From Hyphomonadaceae bacterium (GTDB taxonomy: Bacteria; Pseudomonadota; Alphaproteobacteria; Caulobacterales; Aquidulcibacteraceae), in NCBI GenBank assembly GCA_009773395.1, contig WRPI01000007.1, positions 1 to 64,000 on the forward strand: 64,000 bases of DNA. Direction: 5' to 3'. Of this stretch, positions 51,856 through 61,567 are shown piece after piece; position 1 is the stretch's first letter; each line of letters begins with the position of its first letter. The notes under the pieces are model-generated. The model did not search any database, was not told where the DNA came from, and saw only the letters and a program-made list of their open reading frames with translations. The translations under genes were made by a program, and so were the position numbers.

Positions 51856-53835
51856 TCAATTTCCAGTATAAATCGCTGCAATTATATAAGCCACAATTAC
51901 AATTGGCCAAATAATGCGAAACCAATTTTCTTCGAACCATGACTGGGTCTTGCTAGTATAAATCGGCATGGAATATGAAAAGCCAGTTAAACTGTCCGAC
52001 TTTGCAAGTTGATCAAAAAATTCTTGAGCTTTTTTTGGCGGAATTATCTTGCCTTCGCACTCGAAGTCATTTCGAATTTTCAAAACAAACGGGGTCACAA
52101 CAGCCCAATCGCACTCCATTCTCCACCCATCCGATTCTATTTTGTCATTCTTGGCGGCGGAAAAATGTTCCTTTGGCAAGGCAAAAATCGCGGTTCTTGA
52201 TTTCCGTCGTCCAAGACCTAAGTCAATTGGCGTCGCTCGTTCATTGGTTTGCGTTACCATAAAATCCGGAAGGAGTTCTTCGGGACGCCACAGGAAGTTC
52301 AATAATTTACCAGTGGTGGCGGCGGTAAAGCCGTTTGTCAATTCATAAGATTCGATTATTTCAAGTTCATTTTTTTCGGGCCTATCAATAATTTGTGTTT
52401 CTTTCGTTCTAATGGCTCCACGATATTGCCTATCGTAAAAGTCAGCATAGTCATCGGATAGCGCCTTCAACCCGTCTTCTTTTAGTTTTGCCCTTGCCCC
52501 ATCTGCCATGTAATCGCGCCAAAAAGTCTGAATTTCGACGTGAATTTTTGGATTAACTAAATTTTCGATTTTCCAATTTTCCACAGCTTCAACTACATAT
52601 GGCCGTTGATGAACTTTTATCACTTCCAATTGGGATTGCGCTATCAATGGCAATGCTTTGCCATAATAGGGTGGTGTGATTGTCTCCCATGTGCCAGCTT
52701 GGTCAGGAAAAGTTGGGTCAAAATAACGAATTTCATCGCCTATTTTTGCGCGAACAATGCAATGATTAAAGGCATAAACACGTGCTGGGTGGGCGTCCAC
52801 AAATTCTCTCGTGACAGTATCTACAAGCGCAGGGCTAGCCACTATCCCAAAGTGACGCAATAAGCAGGTGAGCAGCAATGATTTGTCTTTGCAATCGCCA
52901 TATCTGCTGGCCCAAATCTCATTTATGTTGCGCGGGATCAGACCTCCCTCGCCCATTGAGACCGCTAAATACCGCACTTCACGTTGGACAAAGCGCAAAA
53001 GCGCCAAAATCGTGTCTTTTTCGCTTTTTGAATCAAGTTTCGCTGCTTGCGCGCCTTCAATCAATGAAACTGGTAATTCATGCGCGTTTTCGTATGCTGG
53101 TCTGAATATATCTGCAATTTGCTCCCAAGACTTAGCATCCGAAATACTAACACTGGGGCTTGGATCAAACCCTGGCGGCATGGAAGTTTCAAACTTTTCC
53201 AATTGTGTGTTTTCGAGTTCCCATAATAAAATTTTGGTCTCGCCATTGAGTTGTGTCTGTGGTTCAGGCGCATCATTATTAAGCTGCATCGCAACTTCTT
53301 TGCCTTTGGGAAGGATTACCATTAATCGTTGCCTTGCAGCGCAATATCCCCAAGAAAACCTTGTTTTAATATCAACTGTCCCGCGCAAAATCGGTTGCGA
53401 GCCAATCATGCAATAAGAATAATCAACGATGTCGCCAATTCGCACGCCGGGGATAATTAGGCTGGCTGTTAGGCAACCATCAAACACACGTCGTTCAATG
53501 TCCTTTTCGCGGCGCAATATTTCAAAATGTTCTAATTCTGCGCTCCAAATCGCCTCTCCGTTGCGAAAAAGCGCAACCTTGTGAATCAGCAATTGTTGGT
53601 AAAATGGATTGAAAGTCAGATTTAAGTGGCCAATTGTTTCCAATGCCTGCGTCGAAAGCGCTTGTTCCACTTGGCGATAATAATGGCATGTATCTGGCTC
53701 GCAAACATTGATAATTGTGTCACTGAGATAGACATTTATTCCTTGCCGACTTGTGCTTGGTTTAACTTCTGACCAATCATATTCATCAACCCAATCAGGC
53801 GCAGGTTGTAACTTGAAGCTCTCGGTTTTAATCAT
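51856..53835 (-). CDS. DUF3857/transglutaminase-like protein
   Basis: This protein of about 659 residues has an N-terminal DUF3857 domain (about 40-230), with VYLSDTIINV, FRNGEAIWSAELEHFEILRREKDIERRVFDG and VRIGDIVDYSYCMIG. A transglutaminase-like core follows with catalytic cysteine in ASRYGDCKDKSLLLTCLLRHFGI, a histidine in AFNHCIVR and an aspartate in YFDPTFPDQ. A final membrane helix lies near residues 640-657 (FRIIWPIVIVAYIIAAIYTG), so the protein is likely anchored. There is no signal peptide at the start. I use ATG 53835 with AGGA 6 bases upstream. The function of this family is unknown. Confidence 0.88.
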   Translation of the reverse strand: MIKTESFKLQPAPDWVDEYDWSEVKPSTSRQGINVYLSDTIINVCEPDTCHYYRQVEQALSTQALETIGHLNLTFNPFYQQLLIHKVALFRNGEAIWSAELEHFEILRREKDIERRVFDGCLTASLIIPGVRIGDIVDYSYCMIGSQPILRGTVDIKTRFSWGYCAARQRLMVILPKGKEVAMQLNNDAPEPQTQLNGETKILLWELENTQLEKFETSMPPGFDPSPSVSISDAKSWEQIADIFRPAYENAHELPVSLIEGAQAAKLDSKSEKDTILALLRFVQREVRYLAVSMGEGGLIPRNINEIWASRYGDCKDKSLLLTCLLRHFGIVASPALVDTVTREFVDAHPARVYAFNHCIVRAKIGDEIRYFDPTFPDQAGTWETITPPYYGKALPLIAQSQLEVIKVHQRPYVVEAVENWKIENLVNPKIHVEIQTFWRDYMADGARAKLKEDGLKALSDDYADFYDRQYRGAIRTKETQIIDRPEKNELEIIESYELTNGFTAATTGKLLNFLWRPEELLPDFMVTQTNERATPIDLGLGRRKSRTAIFALPKEHFSAAKNDKIESDGWRMECDWAVVTPFVLKIRNDFECEGKIIPPKKAQEFFDQLAKSDSLTGFSYSMPIYTSKTQSWFEENWFRIIWPIVIVAYIIAAIYTGN

Positions 53836-53930
53836 CGAATGTCCTTTACGCTCGCTTTCCAATTGTTTTCATATTGTTGGGGCAAGGACAACTCTAAATG
53901 CTGCAATATTGCTTTGAGGCGCAAGAAAAA

Positions 53931-53953
53931 GCCCCACATTTTTTTTGTGGGGC
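53931..53953 (-). terminator. Terminator of the DUF3597 gene
   Basis: GCCCCACA and TGTGGGGC form an 8-bp stem around T7, followed on the minus strand by TTTTTCTTG. It stands 30 bases past the stop of the DUF3597 gene. Confidence 0.85.
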
Positions 53954-53982
53954 ATTTGAAACTTTGAGACTTGGATTTAAGA

Positions 53983-54354
53983 TCAGTCTTTCAAATCCGC
54001 GGGAACATGGCCACCATTCGCCGCCAATTTATTCATTACTTGGCGATGCAGCCAAACATTCATCGTCGCGCTATCACTCATATCGCCAGTATAACCAAGT
54101 TCAGTTGCTAATTCTTTGCGATTGGCAAGGCTTGAATCAAGGCCGCAAAGCTTCATCAAATCGACAATTGATACGCGCCAATTGGTTTCAAAATTCACCA
54201 AAGTTGCTGCATGATCAAGAATTGGCACAATATCAATTGGTGCCGCAGGCGCAGCAGCCGCAGGCGCAGCCGCTGGGACAGCAGCCGACGGTGCTGGCGC
54301 GGCATGCGCTTTATTGCCGAAAATCGCATTTTTAATTTTGTCGAAAAAGCTCAT
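53983..54354 (-). CDS. DUF3597 domain-containing protein
   Basis: This 123-residue protein begins MSFFDKIKNAIFGNKAHA, then an alanine/proline-rich linker (PAPSAAVPAAAPAAAA). The DUF3597 domain follows with VPILDHAATLVNFETNWRVSIVDLMKLCGLDSSLANRKELATELGYTGDMSDSATMNVWLHRQVM. Members are small soluble proteins of unknown role, similar in fold to some bacterial LysM/peptidoglycan-linked proteins by hearsay only. A strong terminator follows. Confidence 0.85.
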   Translation of the reverse strand: MSFFDKIKNAIFGNKAHAAPAPSAAVPAAAPAAAAPAAPIDIVPILDHAATLVNFETNWRVSIVDLMKLCGLDSSLANRKELATELGYTGDMSDSATMNVWLHRQVMNKLAANGGHVPADLKD

Positions 54355-54527
54355 AATATTTACTCCTTGGTATGGTAAAATTATCTTGAATTGGGAAACT
54401 TACCAGCGTTCAATCTATCTGAACATCGTGGCAGTTACAAGACAATCGAATGTTACGCCCTATGGACAATTGCCACTATTATCGACGAATGTGTGAAGAC
54501 CAAGAACGATAGGAAGGCAGCCCAAAC

Positions 54528-56324
54528 ATGACGAGTTTTACATCCAACCGCCGAATTTTCACCGGGGGGTTTGTTTCCATGGCGGCACTTGCATGGTCAG
54601 CAAAATCAATTGCGCAAAGCCAAAGCCGTGTAGATAATGAATTTGCGCGATTAGTGCGCGATTGGATATCGGGTTCGCTTCGTCTAAGCCCAGTTTCTTC
54701 CACTCAAATCGGTGAACATAGGTTTGATGCACTTCTTGATGATATGAGCGCTGAAGGCCGAATGCGCAACCGAGGCTTCATCTTTTCGATTCGCGAAAAA
54801 TTGGATAGAATAGATAAGCAAAAATTATCGCGCGACAACCAAGTTGATTTCGCGATTTTGATGAACGCGTTAATCGGTCAAATCTGGACAATGGATGCGT
54901 CTGAAGATTGGGCATGGAACCCGCTTTCTTATCAATCCGTCGCAGGTGGTGCGATTTATAATTTAATGGCGCGCGAATTTGCGCCGATAAAATCACGCCT
55001 TGCCAATGCCACAAGCCGAATGGAAAAAATTCCGACCCTTTTGCGTCAAGCGCGTGAAAATTTGGATCCGCCTAGCGTGCCAGCTCCACATGCCGAGACA
55101 TATTCTGCCCAGAACAAAGGCTTGAAGTCAATTATCGACGAAATGATTACTCCGCACAAACACCATTTACGGGGCGCAAGGCTTGCTCGCCTTAACGCCG
55201 CAATCGCCATATATAATGCAGCAGTTGATGAGCATCAGGTTTGGATTGACACTGTGCTGGTTCCCGCAGCAAAAGCCGATTTTAGAGTGGGCGCCGAAAA
55301 ATTTGACCAACAATTGGGCTTCACATTGGTGTCTGATTTGAGTCGCCAAGAAATTCGCGCACGTGCCAATGCCGCGATTATTCGGGTTCGTGGCCGCATG
55401 TATGAAATTGCGGCAAGGGTGCTTGCCAATACTGACAATACGCTGGTTTTGCCCCAAAACCCAAGCGCCGAACAGCAACAAATAGCAATTAAAGCAGCAT
55501 TGGATTTGGCAGCCGCCCAAAGACCAACTCCCGATAAATTGGTGGAAACTGCAAGCAATGCCACCGAAGTGGCACGGCAATTTGTTTTGCAAAAAAACCT
55601 CATAACTTTGCCCAGTGGCCCGGTGAAAATAATATTGATGCCCGAGTTTCAACGCGGTTTTGCGGTTGCATATTGTGATAGCCCTGGCCCGCTCGATAAG
55701 GGTCTTGAGACTTTTTATGCGGTGTCGCCAATTCCAGAGGGCTGGAGCGAGGCACAAACCACCTCATTTTTGCGTGAATATAATATGCGTGGAATTATGG
55801 ACATCGCGGTCCATGAAGCCATGCCTGGCCATTATGTGCAGCTTTTTCACGCCAATCGCCATAGCTCTATATTACGAGCGATTTTGGGTTCAGGTTCATT
55901 CATTGAAGGTTGGGCGGTTTATGCCGAACAAATGATGGTTGAGGAAGGTTTCAAATCTGATGACCCATTATATGAACTGACCCAGTTGAAAGTGCAATTG
56001 CGCACAATATGCAATTCCATAATTGACCAAGCAATTCACGTTGACGGCATGACGCGCGAAGAAATGATGCTTTTGTTAACGCAAACCGCGTTCCAAGAAG
56101 AACGCGAGGCAGCAGGCAAATGGCGGCGGGCGCAGCTTTCCTTCACCCAACTTTCAACCTATTTTGTCGGGTTTGCCGAACATATGGAAACTCGCGAAGC
56201 CGTAAAACGTCGCCGAGGTGCAGGGTTTGACTTGAAAACCTATAATGATGAAATTCTAAGCTATGGCTCACCGCCCGGGAAATTTGCGCGCGCTTTGATT
56301 TTGAATGAAGCTATTCCTTCTTAA
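54528..56324 (+). CDS. DUF885 family metallopeptidase-like protein, exported
   Basis: This 598-residue protein has a twin-arginine-like N-terminus (SNRRIFTGGFVSMAALAWSAKSIAQ). The body is alpha-helical and holds the metal motif H429-E430-x4-H435 (VHEAMPGHYVQLFHA). A downstream glutamate in GSGSFIEGWAVYAEQMM completes the usual gluzincin-like pattern. DUF885 proteins are putative M1/M32-like peptidases, mostly uncharacterised. The gene is convergent with the LacI-type regulator, with a 14-base overlap of the 3' ends. Confidence 0.88.
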   Translation: MTSFTSNRRIFTGGFVSMAALAWSAKSIAQSQSRVDNEFARLVRDWISGSLRLSPVSSTQIGEHRFDALLDDMSAEGRMRNRGFIFSIREKLDRIDKQKLSRDNQVDFAILMNALIGQIWTMDASEDWAWNPLSYQSVAGGAIYNLMAREFAPIKSRLANATSRMEKIPTLLRQARENLDPPSVPAPHAETYSAQNKGLKSIIDEMITPHKHHLRGARLARLNAAIAIYNAAVDEHQVWIDTVLVPAAKADFRVGAEKFDQQLGFTLVSDLSRQEIRARANAAIIRVRGRMYEIAARVLANTDNTLVLPQNPSAEQQQIAIKAALDLAAAQRPTPDKLVETASNATEVARQFVLQKNLITLPSGPVKIILMPEFQRGFAVAYCDSPGPLDKGLETFYAVSPIPEGWSEAQTTSFLREYNMRGIMDIAVHEAMPGHYVQLFHANRHSSILRAILGSGSFIEGWAVYAEQMMVEEGFKSDDPLYELTQLKVQLRTICNSIIDQAIHVDGMTREEMMLLLTQTAFQEEREAAGKWRRAQLSFTQLSTYFVGFAEHMETREAVKRRRGAGFDLKTYNDEILSYGSPPGKFARALILNEAIPS

Positions 56325-57324
56325 GGACTGAACCACGCTCAATCATGCGGTATGGCAAAACCCGTTCTTTTGGGCCATTATTTAATAAAATCTCAGCGGC
56401 GGCATAGCCCATATCGGTAACTGGTTGGTGAATTGTCGTAAGATGCGGCCAAACTAATTGGCAACCTGGCACATCATCAAAGCCGACAATTGATACATCT
56501 TCGGGCACTTTGAGACCCATGTCGTGCAAATATGCCATTAGGCCAAACGCCATATAGTCATTGGCGGCAAAAATTGCGCTTGGTCTTTTGGAATGTTCAA
56601 AAATTTGCCGCGCGGCCTCGCGGCCCGATTCAAAATAAAAATATCCTTGGCTTATCCAGTTCTGATTTGCATCGATATTGTAGTCTTTGAGTGCCTTGCA
56701 AAATCCTTCAAACCTTAGATGCGAACCGCCATGCTGGGGGTGGCCGCGAATAAAACCGATTTCTTTGTGACCGCGCTCTATCAAGTGTTTTGTCAAATTA
56801 TATGCGGCGTCAAATTCGTCCATTCGCACACAAGCTGCGCGCCCTAAATCCTTGCTTGGCGAAATCCGAACATAGGACATGCCAGTTGCTTCAATAATAT
56901 CCAAGATTTGCGGCATGTCGCAAAATGGCGGCGAAATAGCGATGCCATCGAGCCGAATGGTCGCCAGCAAATTACTAATCGCTTGGATTAAATCTGGGTT
57001 TTCACTAGTTTGCGGTTCGCACATCAAATGATATTTGCTTAAGCGGCACCGCGCAATCATCCCAGTTTGCAAATCATGGGCGTAAGTAGAATTGATATTG
57101 TCGTAAATCAAACCAATTAGGTAAGATTTACCACCCGCCAATGAGCGCGCCAACATGCTCGGATTATAATTTAGCGATTTGGCAGCTTCCTTTACGCGGT
57201 CACGAGTTTGCGCGCGAACATTTGGCTCATCATTCATTACTCGCGACACAGTTTTTATCGAAACCTGCGCAAGCGTTGCAACATCACTTATTGTTGCGGT
57301 ACTTTGTTGTGCGCGGCCTGCCAC
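56311..57324 (-). CDS. LacI-family transcriptional regulator of the glucose operon
   Basis: This 337-residue repressor has an N-terminal helix-turn-helix (TISDVATLAQVSIKTVSRVMNDEPNVRAQTRDRVKEAAKSLNYNP) with the LacI hinge LARSLAGGKS. A periplasmic-binding-protein-like sensor domain follows (ERGHKEIGFIRGHPQHGGSHLRFEGF, AIFAANDYMAFGLMAYLHDMG, VGFDDVPGCQLVWPHLTTIHQP). It is the last gene of the zwf-pgl-edd-glk-eda operon. The zwf promoter carries a perfect LacI-type palindrome (63112-63125), so it probably represses its own operon until a sugar or sugar phosphate binds. Confidence 0.92.
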   Translation of the reverse strand: MAGRAQQSTATISDVATLAQVSIKTVSRVMNDEPNVRAQTRDRVKEAAKSLNYNPSMLARSLAGGKSYLIGLIYDNINSTYAHDLQTGMIARCRLSKYHLMCEPQTSENPDLIQAISNLLATIRLDGIAISPPFCDMPQILDIIEATGMSYVRISPSKDLGRAACVRMDEFDAAYNLTKHLIERGHKEIGFIRGHPQHGGSHLRFEGFCKALKDYNIDANQNWISQGYFYFESGREAARQIFEHSKRPSAIFAANDYMAFGLMAYLHDMGLKVPEDVSIVGFDDVPGCQLVWPHLTTIHQPVTDMGYAAAEILLNNGPKERVLPYRMIERGSVLKKE

Positions 57325-57338
57325 TATGAGCCCCTCGA

Positions 57339-57974
57339 TTAGTTCTTAGGCGCTAATGAATCGACCGCTAGTTTGGATATTCTCGTTATTTCGTCCCATG
57401 CGCCCTCCTCCATTGCTTGGAGCGGGGCAACCCATGAGCCGCCAACACAAAGGACGTTATCCAAAGCCAAAAATGCCGCCGCATTACCGGCATCAATGCC
57501 ACCAGTTGGGCAGAATTTGGCTTGTGGGATTGGGCCGCCAATACCTTTAAGGGCAGCAACACCGCCAGCGGCAACCGCGGGGAAGAATTTCAAATAATTA
57601 TAGCCCCATTCAAGTGCTTGCATAACTTCTGAAGCCGTTGCCACGCCTGGCAATAGGCAAATTGCATCTTGTTTGGCCAATACCTCAGTAAGCCCAGGTG
57701 ACACCCCGAATTTCGCGCCAGCTTTGGCAGCATTTTCGGCGTCCCGTGGCGTTAATATTGTGCCAGCGCCAACAATTGCTTTTGGGCGTTCTTTGGCGAT
57801 AAGTGCGATTGCCTCAAGCGCGCAGGACGTGCGCAATGTGATTTCGAGGGCGTATATCCCGCCTGCCATAAGTGCATCCGCCAATGGCAATGCCATTTCA
57901 ATTGATGGGATGACCATTACTGGCAAAACTGGGCCAGCCTTCATAAAGCTTTCAATAATTGGGTTCTGGGGCAT
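57339..57974 (-). CDS. eda: KDPG aldolase (2-dehydro-3-deoxy-phosphogluconate aldolase)
   Basis: This 211-residue class I aldolase splits KDPG into pyruvate and glyceraldehyde-3-phosphate, the last step of the Entner-Doudoroff route. Conserved parts are GGIYALEITLRTSCALEAI, VGAGTILTPRDAENAAKAGAKFGVSPGL, LLPGVATASEVMQAL and the Schiff-base lysine in YNYLKFFPA, followed by FCPTGGI. It follows glk after 9 bases and precedes the LacI-type gene. Confidence 0.95.
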   Translation of the reverse strand: MPQNPIIESFMKAGPVLPVMVIPSIEMALPLADALMAGGIYALEITLRTSCALEAIALIAKERPKAIVGAGTILTPRDAENAAKAGAKFGVSPGLTEVLAKQDAICLLPGVATASEVMQALEWGYNYLKFFPAVAAGGVAALKGIGGPIPQAKFCPTGGIDAGNAAAFLALDNVLCVGGSWVAPLQAMEEGAWDEITRISKLAVDSLAPKN

Positions 57975-57983
57975 ATTAATTTA

Positions 57984-58985
57984 TCAAGCCTCTAAAATCT
58001 GTTTTATTGTCAACACATTGGCCGCACCAATCAGCGCTGCATGGGGGTTGATAATAATTTTCGACGGAATGGCTTTTACCAAATTAGTCATTGGCCCTTT
58101 GGCTTCCATACGCGCACGAAATCTTTGATGATCAATTTTATCAACGACATGATTGATAATGCCACCCGCGATAAATATCCCCGACAACGCGCCATGCAAA
58201 AGCGCTAAATCACCCGCCACAGATGCCAAAATATCAATGAAGGCATCAATTGTGTGACGACAACCTTGGGCGTCCATGCCGTCAATATCCGTGATTTGCG
58301 CAGGCGTCAGCGCTTTATGTGGCTCGCCTCTAATGTGGCTTATCGATTCGTAAAGATTGACGAGGCCAGGGCCGGACATCAAATGTTCAATCGAAACCCT
58401 GCCGTATTTTTTGCGTAAATAACGGTAAATTTCGATTTCAAAATCATTGACTGGCGCAAATGTTGCGTGGCCACTTTCAGTTGGTAAACAATATGGGCCA
58501 TAAGCGCCGCCAATTAAAACCGAAGCGCCAAAACCAGTGCCAGCGCCCATAACCGCATATACGTCACTTGCGCCTTTAATTGGTGTGCCAATTGGCAAAG
58601 TATCGGCGTCTTGCAAATGCGGCAGACAATAAGCAAGACCCGCAAAATCATTGACGAGGCGTGCAATTTTGGCGCCAGTTTGATTGGTTAGTTCAGCTTC
58701 GGTAATTGTCCACGGCAAATTAGTTAGTTCAATTGCGCCATCTTTCACTGGCCCCGCCATTGCCAATACGCAAAAATCAAGCTCGGGTCTGCCACCAATG
58801 CGTTCAAAATATACGCGCAATGCTTCGTAAAAATCCGCAAAATTGGAACATTCAACCGATTGGAAATTGGTTAAAGCAGTTGCGCCATTTTGCCTTTTCG
58901 CAATTGCAAACCGCGCATTCGTGCCACCAATATCGCCGACCAAGCCGATTAGAGGCGCATTATCACTTGTAGAATTTGTGTTCAT
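57984..58985 (-). CDS. glk: Glucokinase Glk
   Basis: This protein of about 333 residues phosphorylates glucose with ATP. It has the ATP motif LVGDIGGTNARFAIA, CVLAMAGPVKDGAIELTNLPWTI, INDFAGLAY-like VNDFAGLAYCLPHL, and MGAGTGFGASVLIG. It lies between edd and eda in the glucose operon. I use ATG 58985, with GAGGGA 5 bases upstream. Confidence 0.94.
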   Translation of the reverse strand: MNTNSTSDNAPLIGLVGDIGGTNARFAIAKRQNGATALTNFQSVECSNFADFYEALRVYFERIGGRPELDFCVLAMAGPVKDGAIELTNLPWTITEAELTNQTGAKIARLVNDFAGLAYCLPHLQDADTLPIGTPIKGASDVYAVMGAGTGFGASVLIGGAYGPYCLPTESGHATFAPVNDFEIEIYRYLRKKYGRVSIEHLMSGPGLVNLYESISHIRGEPHKALTPAQITDIDGMDAQGCRHTIDAFIDILASVAGDLALLHGALSGIFIAGGIINHVVDKIDHQRFRARMEAKGPMTNLVKAIPSKIIINPHAALIGAANVLTIKQILEA

Positions 58986-58993
58986 TTGTTCCC

Positions 58994-60808
58994 TCACCAA
59001 AAAATTGCGCCGCCTTTGTCTGCTGGGCCTGCTCGCCGACGGTTTTGGGCGAATAATTCGCGCCCCATGCCGTCAGCTTCTTTTGGCCGCTTTGCCTTTT
59101 TGCGCGTCATTAATTCTGTTTCATCGCCCAAAAATGCCACTTGACCATTCACGCAATCAACCCGCAGTAAATCACCATTTTGCAGGCGTGATAAGATCGG
59201 ATTGTCGATCGCTTCAGGCGTCAAATGCACAGCCGCCGCGACTTTTCCTGATGCACCCGACATGCGCCCATCAGAAACCAAAGCGATCTTGCGACCTTCA
59301 TCGAGGAGGCTTGAAAGTGAAGGCGTTAGTGAGTGAAGTTCAGGCATGCCATTGGCTTTGGGTCCTTGAAAACGCACCACGCAAATAAAATCGCCTTCGG
59401 GCAGGCTTTTGTTTTTGTAGGCACTCAAGAAATCCGCTTGATCGTCAAAAACCACACATTTGGCTTCAATTATTTGGCAATCAGGTTGCACCGCCGAGAT
59501 TTTGGCGATTCCACGGCCCATATTGCCAGTTAATTCACGCAAACCGCCGTGCGGCGAAAATGGATTACTTGCTGGTCTTAGCACTGCTTCGTCCATGCTC
59601 TCTGCTGGAACTTCACGCCAGTGCAAATGCCCGTCCTGCAACACTGGTTCTTTGGCATAATCTTTGAGGCCCTTACCCCATATAGTCTGCACATCGTCAT
59701 GCAATAGCCCAGCATTGAGTAGTTCACGAATAACGAAGGCCATACCGCCTGCCGCATGGAAATGATTAACGTCAGCCGAACCATTGGGATAAACCCGCGC
59801 CAAAAGCGGCACGATTTGTGAAAGTTTATCAATGTCTTCCCATGTAAGAATTATCCCTGCTGCGCGCGCCATTGCTGGAATGTGCAAAGTCAAATTAGTC
59901 GAACCACCAGTTGCCAAAAGGCCAACAACACCATTGACGAACGCCTTCACAGTTAGAACATCGGCAAGTCTGCGCGGGTTTTTAGAGTTTTGCGCAGTGG
60001 TGGCGGCACGGGTCACGGCGGCATTTGTCAAGGCCTCGCGCAACGGCGTCGAAGGCGGCACAAAAGCTGCGCCTGGCACGTGCAGCCCCATCATTTCCAT
60101 CAACATTTGGTTGGAATTTGCTGTGCCATAAAATGTGCAAGTTCCCGCCGAATGGTAAGATGCCATTTCGGCTTCAAGCAATTTATCGCGCCCGACTTGA
60201 CCATTGGCATATTGCATCCGAATCTTCGCTTTTTCAGGATTGGCAAGGCCAGAAGACATTGGTCCCGAGGGGACAAAAATAATCGGCATATGGGCGAAAC
60301 TTAAAGCGCCAATCACCAGCCCTGGAACAATTTTATCGCAAATCCCCAAACACAAAGCAGCATCAAAAGCATCATGGCAAAGCGCAATCGCTGTGGCTTG
60401 GGCAATAACATCACGCGAAAAAAGTGACATTTCCATGCCGGCACGGCCTTGAGTAACGCCATCACACATAGCGGGCACACCGCCTGCTACTTGGGTAGTT
60501 GCGCCATTTTTTCGCGCCATTTCACGCAGTTTTTGTGGGTAATCATGGTAGGGTTGGTGCGCCGACAGCATATCATTATAGGACGTCACAATTCCAATAT
60601 TGGGAACTCTATCAAGCGCGGCTTGCAATTTATCAATTTCCGAAGATGCTGCAACCACATGGGCATAATTGGCGCAGGAAAGCCGTTTGCGGCGCGGCTC
60701 TTTTGAGGCATAGGCCTTGGTGCGTTTCATAAATCGCGACCGCAAGGATTTGCTTCTGGCTTCAATGTTCGCGGTTACTTGTTCTAAAATTGGGTGGATT
60801 TTGTGCAT
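58994..60808 (-). CDS. edd: Phosphogluconate dehydratase Edd
   Basis: This protein of about 604 residues dehydrates 6-phosphogluconate to KDPG. It belongs to the IlvD/Edd family with iron-sulfur cysteines in GGVPAMCDGVTQGRAGMEMSL and CLGICDKIVPGL, plus GPMSSGLANPEKAKIRM, GTCTFYGTANSNQMLMEMMGLHVPG and DGRMSGASGKVAAAVHLTPEA. I use ATG 60808 (MHKIHPILEQV), which is 5 bases past the pgl stop. Confidence 0.95.
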   Translation of the reverse strand: MHKIHPILEQVTANIEARSKSLRSRFMKRTKAYASKEPRRKRLSCANYAHVVAASSEIDKLQAALDRVPNIGIVTSYNDMLSAHQPYHDYPQKLREMARKNGATTQVAGGVPAMCDGVTQGRAGMEMSLFSRDVIAQATAIALCHDAFDAALCLGICDKIVPGLVIGALSFAHMPIIFVPSGPMSSGLANPEKAKIRMQYANGQVGRDKLLEAEMASYHSAGTCTFYGTANSNQMLMEMMGLHVPGAAFVPPSTPLREALTNAAVTRAATTAQNSKNPRRLADVLTVKAFVNGVVGLLATGGSTNLTLHIPAMARAAGIILTWEDIDKLSQIVPLLARVYPNGSADVNHFHAAGGMAFVIRELLNAGLLHDDVQTIWGKGLKDYAKEPVLQDGHLHWREVPAESMDEAVLRPASNPFSPHGGLRELTGNMGRGIAKISAVQPDCQIIEAKCVVFDDQADFLSAYKNKSLPEGDFICVVRFQGPKANGMPELHSLTPSLSSLLDEGRKIALVSDGRMSGASGKVAAAVHLTPEAIDNPILSRLQNGDLLRVDCVNGQVAFLGDETELMTRKKAKRPKEADGMGRELFAQNRRRAGPADKGGAIFW

Positions 60809-60812
60809 GATT

Positions 60813-61565
60813 CTACGGGGCCCAGACGAAAGATATTGGCGCAGGAGCTTGTGCCAAATACGCGCCAATTGGTGAAATAAAGGGGTCTGTTTGGTTTGCC
60901 ATTGCGGTTAGGACATCTAATTTTTCTTGTCCGCTAATATAAAAGACCACTTTTCGGCATTGATTTATTGCGCGCGGTGTAAGCGAAAGACGAGCGATTT
61001 TTGGTTCAAGCTCGGCAATGTTTAATGGTGCAATTGGCATCACCAAATCTTCGGTCTGATAAATTGTTGCATTTGTTGGGTGGCGCGGAAAAATCGACGC
61101 ATAATGGCCATCTGGCCCCATACCCATGAGGGCAAAATCGACTTTGGGAGGCGAACCATTTCCTAATTCCAAAAGTTGTTTTTCAGCAGATTTGGCGCTA
61201 ATTATAGCGTCAGCACAATCGCCAACAAGGCCAATGATTTCTTGCGCATTTGCCCCTCCATGCGAGAATATTTGGCGTAACATGGCTTCATTGGAAAATG
61301 GGCTTGAAAGCGGAACAAAACGCTCATCGAGGACAATTAGTTTTATTTTCGGCCATTGCAATTCCAATTTAGCCAATGCTTCATACAATGGTTTGGGAGT
61401 GCCACCGCCCGCCGCCAACCAAATTGCTTGACCGCGCGAATTGATTGCTGATTGCAATTCTTTGGCAATCAAATTTGCCAAATATGAACGAGCATCATTT
61501 TGAACTTCAAATGAAATGATTTGGTGGCGATTGCCGATTTTTGTGACTATTGGTTCAGCGAGCAT
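60813..61565 (-). CDS. pgl: 6-phosphogluconolactonase Pgl
   Basis: This protein of about 250 residues hydrolyses 6-phosphogluconolactone. It belongs to the NagB-like lactonase family: AIWLAAGGGTPKPLYEALAKL, WPKIKLIVLDERFVPLSSPFSNEAML, FALMGMGPDGHYASIFPRHP, and RLSLTPRAINQCRKVVFYISG. ATG 61565 lies 2 bases past the zwf stop; a longer start would overlap zwf. Confidence 0.95.
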   Translation of the reverse strand: MLAEPIVTKIGNRHQIISFEVQNDARSYLANLIAKELQSAINSRGQAIWLAAGGGTPKPLYEALAKLELQWPKIKLIVLDERFVPLSSPFSNEAMLRQIFSHGGANAQEIIGLVGDCADAIISAKSAEKQLLELGNGSPPKVDFALMGMGPDGHYASIFPRHPTNATIYQTEDLVMPIAPLNIAELEPKIARLSLTPRAINQCRKVVFYISGQEKLDVLTAMANQTDPFISPIGAYLAQAPAPISFVWAP

Positions 61566-61567
61566 CT